Part shown: positions 1 through 5,612 of the stretch, in pieces
Layout of the letters: each line of letters begins with the position of its first letter
Numbering within the stretch: position 1 is the stretch's first letter
Assembly (NCBI GenBank): GCA_945872805.1
Contig: CAMCBE010000152.1
Location: 1-5,612 of the forward strand
DNA length: 5,612 nt
Reading direction: 5' to 3'
Source of the DNA: Chitinophaga pinensis
Lineage (GTDB): Bacteria; Bacteroidota; Bacteroidia; Chitinophagales; Chitinophagaceae
The notes under the pieces: model-generated
What the model was told of the DNA's origin: nothing
The model's input: only the letters and a program-made list of their open reading frames with translations
Databases searched by the model: none
Made by a program: the position numbers and the translations under genes

Positions 1-904
1 AATTTGCAATTTGTTCCTTGGAAGGTAAATCTACTCCTAAGTTTTCCTGCATTTCAAAAATCCACTTAATTACTTCTTGATTAGCTAATCCGTGTAATGG
101 TCCGGCTAATCCATTCATTCCTGCAGCAAACGACAAAAACGGATCACTCAAAGCCGAGCCTACAAGGTGCGTTGTATGAGCCGATACATTTCCTCCTTCA
201 TGGTCAGCATGAATGGTCATATACAAACGCATTAGCTCTTTGAAGCCATCATCTTCGTAGCCCATCATGTGCGCAAAATTTCCAGCCCAATCCAATAATC
301 CATTGGGTTCTATATGATGACCATCTTTATACTTTCTGCGATAAATATATGCGGCAATTCTTGGTAAACGTGCTATCAAATCCAATGTATCATCGAACGT
401 GGCATCCCAATAATCTTTTTTACTTATTCCCTTTGCATAAGCCTTTGCAAAATGACTACCATTCTGTAAGGCCATAATAGCCACAACAAATTGAGTCATG
501 GGATGTGATGAAACAGGCAATGCTTCGATGGTGTCAAATACATAATTAGGAACATGCGACCTTCTTTGCAATGTTGCAGTAACGATATCAGCCTCTTCCT
601 GTGAGGGGAGCTCTCCAATTAACATCAAATGAAATAAGGCCTCAGGCATGGGTTCGCTTCCTCCTGGTACTTTTGGAAGCTTTTCCTTCAACTCTGGAAT
701 GGAATATCCCCTAAAACGAATACCCACATTGGCATCCAACAGAGAGGTTTCTGTTACAAGTCCGGTAATGCCTCGCATACCCTGGTATACTTGTGCAAGG
801 GTAACTTCTCCAATTACCTTAGATCCATGATCTTTTAATAATTGCTTAATTTCTGCACCAACCAAATCTGCTTTTGCCTTAAACCGCTCTTTTATAGATT
901 CCAT
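1..904 (-). CDS. gltA: Citrate synthase, mitochondrial-like type (partial, C-terminus off the left edge)
   Basis: This enzyme condenses acetyl-CoA with oxaloacetate to citrate, the entry step of the TCA cycle, in the cytoplasm. Reading leftward from ATG 904-902 gives 301 codons without a stop before the window ends. An in-frame TAA at 916-914 lies just upstream, so no longer start is possible. The protein begins MESIKERFKAKADLVG. The active-site segments are very close to the animal mitochondrial enzyme: HADHEGGNVSAH at residues 232-243 and GLAGPLHGLANQE at 265-277. By family knowledge, His235 matches the oxaloacetate-binding His238 of the pig enzyme and His271 matches catalytic His274. The other catalytic residues (pig His320 and Asp375) would lie beyond the window. 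With a family length near 430-440 residues, about 70% is visible. A CAGGAG sequence abuts the ATG with no spacing, so it is unlikely to act as a Shine-Dalgarno site. Family assignment is firm; completeness of the gene cannot be judged. Confidence 0.96.
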   Translation of the reverse strand, partial: MESIKERFKAKADLVGAEIKQLLKDHGSKVIGEVTLAQVYQGMRGITGLVTETSLLDANVGIRFRGYSIPELKEKLPKVPGGSEPMPEALFHLMLIGELPSQEEADIVTATLQRRSHVPNYVFDTIEALPVSSHPMTQFVVAIMALQNGSHFAKAYAKGISKKDYWDATFDDTLDLIARLPRIAAYIYRRKYKDGHHIEPNGLLDWAGNFAHMMGYEDDGFKELMRLYMTIHADHEGGNVSAHTTHLVGSALSDPFLSFAAGMNGLAGPLHGLANQEVIKWIFEMQENLGVDLPSKEQIAN

Positions 905-944
905 CTCCTGAGATTAAATACTGAACACGTTAAAAAATGATGTG

Positions 945-975
945 TAAAGGTAACCAAAGAGATGAAGCAATGAAA
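945..975 (-). promoter_or_regulatory. Candidate Bacteroidota-type promoter for gltA
   Basis: On the minus strand, TTTC (975-972) is followed by exactly 19 bases and then TACCTTTA (952-945). The Bacteroidota housekeeping consensus is TTTG, about 19 bases, TAnnTTTG, so each element has one mismatch and the spacing is ideal. It would give a leader of roughly 35 bases before the gltA start at 904. This suggests that gltA can be transcribed separately from the upstream permease gene. It is a motif match only; a 94-base AT-rich gap can produce such a match by chance. Confidence 0.4.
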
Positions 976-987
976 ACAAAATCAGTT

Positions 988-1004
988 AAATAATTGAATT
1001 ATTT
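988..1004. repeat. AT-only palindrome over the stop codon of the LPS permease gene
   Basis: AAATAATT (988-995) and AATTATTT (997-1004) are perfect inverted 8-base arms around a single G at 996. The palindrome covers the TAA stop of the permease gene (1001-999 on the minus strand). It has no G-C pairs in the stem and no clean U tract after it, so it is at best a weak terminator or an RNA 3'-end structure between the permease gene and gltA. It may be chance in AT-rich DNA. Confidence 0.3.
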
Positions 1005-2078
1005 TGGCGCTTTGCGGTATAAATACACCGTTAACCCACCAAAAATCATATTCGGAATCCATGCAGCCAGCAACGGATCCAGATCGCCTTTGGTGGAGAA
1101 AATAGTAGAAAATCGATCCGCTAGAATAAACACTGCACAAATAATGATCCCAATCGCCAAATGTCCTCCACTACCGCCTCTAATTCTTCTACACGCCAGT
1201 ATTGCCCCAATCAGGGTTAACAAAATAACGGCAACAGGGGTTGAGTTTCGATGGGCATATTCCATTTCAAGTTCCTTCACCGTTTCCGATCCCCTCAACT
1301 TTTCACGTTGAATACGAATACGCAATGCTGGTGAGATCAACCTAGCCTGCATATATTCATCTCGCTTCAAATCGGTTGGATCAAATGATAGCTTTTTGAA
1401 TAATTTAGACTCAAATTTTACATCTTCCAACAACCCATTAATCTTCCGTTCAATAACCCCGGTAAGCTTCCACGCTTTCTTGCTGGTATCCCACGCAATA
1501 TGATCGGCCCTCAGGTTATAAACCACTTCATTGCCCTTAATCTTCTCCATGAAAAAACTATTTCCCGATTTATTCGCTGTGTCATAATAGCGAATTCCAG
1601 CATAGCCAAAGGAATCGGTTCTCATGTACATCGTTGAACTATTGGATTGTGGCGTATACCCCCTAGTATACTTCGCTTCAAATGTAGTGCGCCGTTCATT
1701 AGCTCTAGGAATGACATATGCATTGCCAAACCATAGAATGATTCCAAGAAATATACCTCCAATCCAATAAGCCCTCAAGGTTCTACGTAAACTTACACCA
1801 GAGGCTAGAATAGCGATGAACTCAGACCTATTGGCCATTTTAGAGGTAAAAAAAATAACAGAAATAAAAACAAAAAGGGGAAATAATAAGGAAACAATAT
1901 GCGGTATAAAGCCAGTGTAATACTGTAAAAAGATTTCTTTTGCCGACAGACCAGACTTAACAAAATCATCCGTCTTCTCACTCATATCAATCACAGTACT
2001 AACTAAAGTGAGCAGGATGAGTGAAAAGAAAAAAGTGGAGAGGAATTTTTTTAGGATATACCAATCAATTTTCTTCAT
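999..2078 (-). CDS. LptF/LptG-family permease (lipopolysaccharide export)
   Basis: This 359-residue inner-membrane protein belongs to the YjgP/YjgQ family. In family members, two such permeases with the LptB ATPase extract LPS from the inner membrane and push it along the LptC-A-D bridge. The topology fits: membrane segments at about 11-31, 57-78 and 102-122, then a soluble periplasmic region of about 140 residues (125-265, the jellyroll-like domain), then segments at about 281-297, 305-325 and 336-355. Family-like stretches are SKMANRSEFIAILASGVS (79-96) and ACRRIRGGSGGHLAIGI (295-311). The opening MKKIDWYILKKF and the NRSEF stretch look slightly closer to LptG than LptF, but Bacteroidota members are hard to split, so no symbol is given. 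Start ATG 2078-2076 has no Shine-Dalgarno site. The gene follows the photolyase gene after 46 bases in the same direction. No partner permease gene is in the window. Confidence 0.92.
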   Translation of the reverse strand: MKKIDWYILKKFLSTFFFSLILLTLVSTVIDMSEKTDDFVKSGLSAKEIFLQYYTGFIPHIVSLLFPLFVFISVIFFTSKMANRSEFIAILASGVSLRRTLRAYWIGGIFLGIILWFGNAYVIPRANERRTTFEAKYTRGYTPQSNSSTMYMRTDSFGYAGIRYYDTANKSGNSFFMEKIKGNEVVYNLRADHIAWDTSKKAWKLTGVIERKINGLLEDVKFESKLFKKLSFDPTDLKRDEYMQARLISPALRIRIQREKLRGSETVKELEMEYAHRNSTPVAVILLTLIGAILACRRIRGGSGGHLAIGIIICAVFILADRFSTIFSTKGDLDPLLAAWIPNMIFGGLTVYLYRKAPK

Positions 2079-2088
2079 AAGAATTCAT

Positions 2089-2096
2089 CAAAAGTA
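2089..2096 (-). promoter_or_regulatory. Possible -7 element ahead of the LPS permease gene
   Basis: The minus strand reads TACTTTTG at 2096-2089, an exact match to the Bacteroidota -7 element TAnnTTTG. No TTG lies at the expected 19-base distance upstream; the nearest TTG is 25 bases away. The implied transcript would start only a few bases before the ATG at 2078. It is therefore a weak candidate, and read-through from the photolyase gene is equally possible. Confidence 0.2.
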
Positions 2097-2124
2097 TCAT
2101 TAAAAAATGATTCTTTTAGGGCAA

Positions 2125-3447
2125 TCACTCGATGTCTTTTTTTAAGGTTTTTGCATAGGTCTCAAGACAACGTTTTCGAGCAAATTCATGTTGCACCATG
2201 GGCTGTACGTATGTAAGTGTATCAAATTCAGGAACCCATTTTCGAATATAAGCACCTTGCTTATCAAATTTTTCAGTTTGCAAAGCAGGGTTAAATACCC
2301 TAAAATAAGGCGCCGCATCACATCCAGAACCTGCCGCCCATTGCCATCCACCATTATTAGCCGCTAAATCAAAATCGAGTAAATGCTTTGCAAACCAAGC
2401 CTCACCCCACCTCCAATCAATCAATAAATGTTTTGTCAAAAAACTAGCAGTGATCATACGCACCCTATTATGCATAAATCCAGTATTCAACAACTCGCGC
2501 ATTCCTGCATCGACAATGGGATATCCTGTTTGACCAGTAGACCATTTTTCAAAATCATCTTCGTTATTTCTCCATTGAATGTCATCATACGCTCGTTTGA
2601 AAGAAAGCCCTTTCCCCACACGAGGGAAATTCCATAAAATCATATGATAAAAATCGCGCCAAATCAATTCATTCAAAAAAATCTCTGACCGAGATTCAGC
2701 ATATGCGGCCAACGCACGAATACTTATTGTTCCAAAACGGAGATGAACCCCAAGTTTACTTGTTCCTTCAATAGCAGGAAAATTTCGCTGTTCACCATAC
2801 TGTGAAACAATCTGCGATGGGAATAACAAGGGTGGAAACGGATGAACTTGCTTAACAAAACCCATGGATTCAAGTGATACACTAGTATGGGACTGAACAG
2901 TATGACAATTTCCAAGATGTTTGGCAGAAGGATAATTCGGCAATGGGTTTGTTACTAAATGTGCTTTCCATTTTCTACTGTAAGGCGTGAATACAGTATA
3001 GGGAGTGCCATCGTCTTTTATCACTTCTGATTTTTCGAAAATAACTTGGTCTTTGAAGGTATTAAAGGATACGCCATGTGCTGAAAGCAGGGATTCAATT
3101 TGCATATCCCTTTCCAACGCATAGGGCTCATAATCGTGGTTAATGAAAACGGCTGAAAGTTGATAGCTATCCAATAGCTGAGTAAAAACATGGATAGGTG
3201 TATCAAAAAAAACCTGAATGCTAGATCCAACTTGTGCAAAAGACTGCTGAAGCGATTCAACGGTTTCATGAATGAATTGAACCCTCAAGTCGTGCGGCTT
3301 ATCTAGCTTATCAAGAATAGTGGGATCAAAAATAAAAATAGGCAGGACAAGTTTGCCTGAAGTTAAGGCTTGAAAAAGAGCGTGATTATCCTCAACGCGT
3401 AAATCTCTCCTAAACCAAAATACATTTACCTCAGGTTTTTGTAGCAT
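2125..3447 (-). CDS. phrB: Deoxyribodipyrimidine photolyase, class I CPD type
   Basis: This flavoenzyme uses blue or near-UV light to split cyclobutane pyrimidine dimers in DNA. The 440-residue protein has the N-terminal antenna-binding Rossmann domain (VNVFWFRRDLRVEDN, 7-21) and the C-terminal helical FAD domain (about 230-430). Against the E. coli enzyme (472 residues), the electron-transfer tryptophan triad W306/W359/W382 is present as W292, W345 and W368. The flavin-N5 asparagine N378 is N364. The dimer-contacting W277 and W384 are W263 (in NELIWRDFYH) and W370 (in NNGGWQW). Stretches TGYPIVDAGMREL (307-319) and AAPYFRVFNP (378-387) are also classic. Nothing in the catalytic domain is broken, so it should be active; which antenna cofactor it binds cannot be told. 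Start ATG 3447-3445 is placed normally, just before the first strand. It lies 58 bases after the response regulator gene and 46 before the LPS permease gene, all in one direction. A link in function to either is not evident. Confidence 0.96.
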   Translation of the reverse strand: MLQKPEVNVFWFRRDLRVEDNHALFQALTSGKLVLPIFIFDPTILDKLDKPHDLRVQFIHETVESLQQSFAQVGSSIQVFFDTPIHVFTQLLDSYQLSAVFINHDYEPYALERDMQIESLLSAHGVSFNTFKDQVIFEKSEVIKDDGTPYTVFTPYSRKWKAHLVTNPLPNYPSAKHLGNCHTVQSHTSVSLESMGFVKQVHPFPPLLFPSQIVSQYGEQRNFPAIEGTSKLGVHLRFGTISIRALAAYAESRSEIFLNELIWRDFYHMILWNFPRVGKGLSFKRAYDDIQWRNNEDDFEKWSTGQTGYPIVDAGMRELLNTGFMHNRVRMITASFLTKHLLIDWRWGEAWFAKHLLDFDLAANNGGWQWAAGSGCDAAPYFRVFNPALQTEKFDKQGAYIRKWVPEFDTLTYVQPMVQHEFARKRCLETYAKTLKKDIE

Positions 3448-3505
3448 GTTCTATAAACAAGCAAAAAGGATGAAAGTTCTAAAAAAGAAAAATTGAATTG
3501 AACGC

Positions 3506-4177
3506 TTAATTGCTCATAGGCTTATTCTGGATAAGTCCAGATTTTACAGCATACATAACCAATCCGGCAAGCGATTTAGCGCCTGTTTTAACTTTGAGTT
3601 TATCGCGAATGGCCTCAACGGTGCGGGGACTTAATTCTACCAAATCAGCAATTTCTTTTGTGCTTTTTTCTTCACAAATCATTCGCAAAATGGCGATTTC
3701 CTTATCGGTAAGCTTTGCATCAATGGGTAAGGCTGCTTCAGCTTGGCGTTTAACCCTTAATCCATCAATTAGGGCGATATTGGTGAGTTGATTGAAAAAA
3801 TATTCTTGTTCGTGTACCGTCTTTATCGCTTCATAGATCACTTCAGAATCTGAATTTTTAGTGAGGTATGAATTTGCGCCTAATTCCATGAGCTTAGAAA
3901 TCATGGAATGATCATTATGCATCGTAAGCATAATCACTTTTATTTCAGGATATAACTTTTTTATTTCAGGTAAAGTTGAAATACCATCCATTACCGGCAT
4001 TTGAATGTCCAATAAGATTACATCCGGTTGAATATGCTTTAAAACAGTTAACAATTGCATGCCATTATCAGCTTCTGCAATCATTTTAATGTCCTTGTGC
4101 ATAGAAAGCGCAGTCTTAACACCAGCTCTAAACAACACATGGTCGTCGGCAATAACAACTTTGATCGGATTATTCAT
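3506..4177 (-). CDS. Two-component response regulator, NarL/LuxR (FixJ) family
   Basis: This 223-residue cytoplasmic DNA-binding regulator has an N-terminal receiver domain (about 5-122) with all signature residues: acidic pair D11-D12, phosphoacceptor D57 in VILLDIQMP, T85 in IMLTM and K107 in YLTK. A linker leads to a LuxR-type helix-turn-helix (about 154-215) with LTDKEIAILRMI and the recognition helix around SPRTVEAIRDKLKVK (183-197). By family knowledge, phosphorylation by a HisKA_3 kinase promotes dimerisation and promoter binding. Such a kinase gene begins at 4944 on the opposite strand and is a plausible partner, but the pair is not in the usual tandem order. Another kinase outside the window is possible. 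Start ATG 4177-4175 opens MNNPIKVVIADDH, typical for the family. Target genes cannot be deduced from this sequence. Confidence 0.95.
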   Translation of the reverse strand: MNNPIKVVIADDHVLFRAGVKTALSMHKDIKMIAEADNGMQLLTVLKHIQPDVILLDIQMPVMDGISTLPEIKKLYPEIKVIMLTMHNDHSMISKLMELGANSYLTKNSDSEVIYEAIKTVHEQEYFFNQLTNIALIDGLRVKRQAEAALPIDAKLTDKEIAILRMICEEKSTKEIADLVELSPRTVEAIRDKLKVKTGAKSLAGLVMYAVKSGLIQNKPMSN

Positions 4178-4202
4178 AAACGGTTAATTTGAATGGTCTT
4201 TT

Positions 4203-4282
4203 TAGGAAATATGGATTTAATCATGCAATGTTAGGCTATTTATCAAATTCGATATATCGTAGAACTACTCATTTATTTCCTA
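4203..4282. repeat. 9-bp inverted repeat with distant arms
   Basis: TAGGAAATA (4203-4211) and TATTTCCTA (4274-4282) are perfect inverse complements separated by 62 bases, on either side of the palindrome at 4250-4259. The arms could be two binding sites for one regulator, for example the adjacent NarL-type protein acting on its own promoter. The sequence alone does not prove this, and chance is a real alternative. Confidence 0.3.
4250..4259. repeat. 10-bp palindrome CGATATATCG
   Basis: CGATATATCG is its own reverse complement and lies 73 bases upstream of the response regulator start at 4177. Perfect palindromes of this size can be operator sites for dimeric regulators. No second copy was found nearby. 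Function is unknown. Confidence 0.3.
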
Positions 4283-4392
4283 GTGGAAAACACGCATTTT
4301 CAATTTCGACAAAACAAATATACGCAATTGGTTGGATATCAGGAGTATAGACGAAATATTTAAGTGCGTACAAGACTAAAATCTAAAGTGAA

Positions 4393-4427
4393 GGTGAAAA
4401 AACCCGTGATCTATGTGTTTTTTCACC
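4393..4427. repeat. 11-bp perfect inverted repeat (hairpin) upstream of the AT-rich ORF
   Basis: GGTGAAAAAAC (4393-4403) and GTTTTTTCACC (4417-4427) are perfect inverse complements around a 13-base loop. In RNA they would form an 11-bp stem with a run of six A-U pairs. The A and U tracts lie inside the stem, so it is not a textbook terminator. It ends 8 bases before the ATG at 4436, where a leader hairpin could limit translation or transcription of the membrane ORF and kinase genes. It could also be a bidirectional terminator-like element or a remnant end of a small mobile element. Its presence argues against coding use of the bases before 4436. Confidence 0.6.
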
Positions 4428-4435
4428 ACAATTCA

Positions 4436-4939
4436 ATGGTTAAAAAGCTGTCAGAAGTTATATTGCTTGTTTTAATTTTAAAATTCAAACTAAAAGAATT
4501 GACCTTAATATCAACACTAGCATACTGCATTAGAATACTAATGATTGTAATATCATTGGTTGCATTATTCAAAGGTCTCAAGATCTTCAAGAAAAGTAAT
4601 CTGATAAAATTATTTACTTTATTAATCTTACTTTCTTTTATAGATGGATTATCATATTTTTTCCTGATTGATATTTTTTTAAAAGAAGAAATATTTCATG
4701 AAATATCCCCCATAATTCAAGGATCGTATTTGTATATGGAGTTTATTACTATCTGTATTTTTTTCACAACTCTATCAAAAAATAATTTTATTGATAAGAG
4801 TTTTCAGGAGTCATACACACTAATAAACTCCTCAATTCTCATATTAAGAAATATTATAATAACAACAGCATTCTTACAATCTGCCAAACAGGAAAATTTC
4901 AATCATAGTCAATTATCTAGAATAAAAATATCACATTAA
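4436..4939 (+). CDS. Hypothetical AT-rich multi-spanning membrane protein, possibly truncated
   Basis: I do not recognise this gene with certainty. From ATG 4436 it encodes 167 residues. The frame is open from GTG 4364 (191 residues), but that extension is basic, lacks a start signal and spans a perfect hairpin, so the ATG is preferred. TTG 4499, after AAAAGAA, is another option. Hydrophobic segments lie at about residues 29-46, 57-79, 92-113 and 131-146, with a weaker one at 5-17, so three to five membrane passes are likely; there is no enzyme motif. The central YLYMEFITICIFF resembles a Bacteroidota family of small integral membrane proteins of unknown function. From memory those are longer, so this copy may lack its C-terminal part. 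Positions 4501-4800 are about 24% G+C, while sampled lines of the kinase gene are about 40%; this suggests acquired or decaying DNA, although membrane proteins are AT-biased. It stops 4 bases before the kinase start, so the two are probably co-transcribed. Confidence 0.5.
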   Translation: MVKKLSEVILLVLILKFKLKELTLISTLAYCIRILMIVISLVALFKGLKIFKKSNLIKLFTLLILLSFIDGLSYFFLIDIFLKEEIFHEISPIIQGSYLYMEFITICIFFTTLSKNNFIDKSFQESYTLINSSILILRNIIITTAFLQSAKQENFNHSQLSRIKISH

Positions 4940-4943
4940 TTTG

Positions 4944-5612
4944 ATGACTCTTCTCCAATCCATACCTACTTCAAATGTTTCAACTGTACTTTTCTTTGGT
5001 ACATTGGGGATGCTTGTCTTAGCGATTGGACTAGTTGTATTCATTGTATTTCATCAACGCAAAGTCATTAAGTATCAGCAGCAACTCCAACACATGGAGG
5101 AAGAGCAACAACAAATTTTATTGAATGCTTCGATTCGCTGGCAAGAAGAAGAGAGACAAAGAATAGCTGCAGATCTTCACGATGATGCAGGTCCGTTACT
5201 CGCCACGGCACGTTTGTACCTAAATGAAAATTTAGTACACCAAGAAATGGCTGTTCAACTGCAAAGCATCTACAATGCTAAACAAATCATTGACGATACC
5301 ATTCAACTCATTAGGAATATTTCTCATAGCTTAATGCCTCCTACCCTAAAGAATTTCGGGTTAGAGTCAGCAGTAAATGACCTATTTCAAAAAATTAGTG
5401 GGTCAGGAGCAATCAACGCAAGTTGTCGCTTTCACGATTACCGCGAACGCCTCTTACCACAACGAGAGCTTTTGATATTTCGCGTATCGCAAGAATTGGT
5501 AAATAATATTCTTAAGCACAGCAATTCAAGTTTTATTCACCTCACCCAGAATATCAGTGAAGGCAAATTCTACATGCGCATTCATCACGATGGCAAGGGA
5601 ATCACACAGAGT
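4944..5612 (+). CDS. Sensor histidine kinase, HisKA_3/NarX-like family (partial, C-terminus off the right edge)
   Basis: This membrane-anchored kinase phosphorylates itself on histidine and passes the phosphate to a NarL-type response regulator. The window shows 223 codons from ATG 4944. An in-frame TAA at 4923-4925 limits the start; TTG 4941 is the only other option. There is one membrane segment (about 13-37), with only about a dozen residues before it, then a basic and Gln/Glu-rich coiled-coil linker (38-70). The HisKA_3 dimerisation region follows, with the phospho-histidine box EEERQRIAADLHDDAG (68-83) and H79 as acceptor. The ATPase domain shows the N box SQELVNNILKHS (182-193, N187) and the start of the G1 box HHDGKGI (214-220, D216); the rest is cut off. 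No PAS, GAF, Cache or other input domain is present, so the signal must come through the membrane segment or a partner protein. The response regulator at 3506-4177 is a candidate partner. No Shine-Dalgarno site is visible. Confidence 0.93.
   Translation, partial: MTLLQSIPTSNVSTVLFFGTLGMLVLAIGLVVFIVFHQRKVIKYQQQLQHMEEEQQQILLNASIRWQEEERQRIAADLHDDAGPLLATARLYLNENLVHQEMAVQLQSIYNAKQIIDDTIQLIRNISHSLMPPTLKNFGLESAVNDLFQKISGSGAINASCRFHDYRERLLPQRELLIFRVSQELVNNILKHSNSSFIHLTQNISEGKFYMRIHHDGKGITQS

Larger units (their letters stand above)
4178..4363. promoter_or_regulatory. Divergent intergenic region between the response regulator gene and the membrane ORF/kinase genes
   Basis: These 186 non-coding, AT-rich bases must hold the promoter of the leftward response regulator gene and probably that of the rightward ORF and kinase genes. 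I found no convincing TTG-N19-TAnnTTTG match on either strand. It holds a 10-bp palindrome and a widely spaced 9-bp inverted repeat, listed separately. No RNA gene or coding frame is recognisable. Confidence 0.5.

Noticed and set aside
648..830. Plus-strand open frame inside the citrate synthase gene
   Set aside because: It is the antisense shadow of a clearly conserved gene. Its translation has no recognisable domain or start signal.
905..911. AGGAG next to the citrate synthase ATG as a Shine-Dalgarno site
   Set aside because: It directly touches the ATG with no spacer, so it cannot position the ribosome normally, and this phylum rarely uses such sites.
2096..2111. ATCATT-AAAA-AATGAT hairpin between the photolyase and LPS permease genes, considered as a terminator
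   Set aside because: The stem is only 6 bp and nearly all A-T, with no U tract placed after it; too weak to call.
2142..3269. Other open frames inside the photolyase gene, considered as signs of a frameshift or nested genes
   Set aside because: The photolyase frame is continuous and complete with all conserved motifs in order; the others are shadows.
2125..3447. Photolyase as a cryptochrome-DASH or (6-4) photolyase
   Set aside because: The active-site stretch NNGGWQW, the dimer-contact W263 and overall similarity fit class I CPD photolyase; no DASH-type N-terminal or C-terminal features are seen.
3448..3505. Promoter or terminator in the 58-base gap between the response regulator and photolyase genes
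   Set aside because: The gap is AT-rich with T runs on the minus strand, but I saw neither a clear TTG-N19-TAnnTTTG pair nor a stable hairpin.
4364..4435. N-terminal extension of the AT-rich ORF from GTG 4364
   Set aside because: The extension is Lys/Arg-rich with no family feature, has no visible ribosome binding site and contains the perfect 11-bp inverted repeat, so a start at ATG 4436 or later is more likely. It cannot be excluded.
1..5612. CRISPR arrays, tRNA or rRNA genes, insertion sequences, defence or phage genes
   Set aside because: No repeat-spacer pattern, tRNA-like fold, transposase or phage motif was seen on either strand.

Overview
The window looks like ordinary chromosome from a member of the Bacteroidota, probably a chitinophagia- or sphingobacteria-like lineage. 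Four observations support this. The citrate synthase is of the mitochondrial-like type that many Bacteroidota carry. The LPS-export permease and the short HisKA_3 kinase with its NarL-type regulator are of forms common there. Most starts have no usable Shine-Dalgarno sequence. One promoter candidate resembles the TTTG-N19-TAnnTTTG consensus of that phylum. Genus cannot be read from the sequence.

Layout, left to right. Positions 1-904 (minus strand) hold the first 301 codons of a citrate synthase (gltA) that runs off the left edge. Positions 999-2078 (minus) encode an LptF/LptG-family permease for lipopolysaccharide transport. Positions 2125-3447 (minus) encode a class I CPD photolyase with all key residues intact. 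Positions 3506-4177 (minus) encode a LuxR/NarL-type response regulator. These four genes all point left with gaps of 46 to 94 bases, so some may be co-transcribed, although gltA has its own promoter candidate. A 186-base divergent intergenic region (4178-4363) contains a 10-bp palindrome and a long-range 9-bp inverted repeat. It is followed by an 11-bp perfect inverted repeat at 4393-4427. On the plus strand, 4436-4939 is a very AT-rich ORF for a small hydrophobic membrane protein that I cannot assign. Four bases after it, a HisKA_3 sensor kinase starts at 4944 and runs off the right edge.

How the genes relate. Citrate synthase (TCA cycle), LPS export and photorepair are unrelated housekeeping functions. 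The response regulator and the histidine kinase belong to matching families (NarL-type receiver-HTH and HisKA_3 kinase) and could be a cognate pair, but they are divergent and separated by the AT-rich ORF. The kinase has one membrane segment and almost no extracytoplasmic region, so its signal must come from elsewhere. The adjacent membrane protein is a possible but unproven partner. I found no CRISPR, RNA gene, insertion sequence or defence system. The part most worth a second look is 4178-4950.
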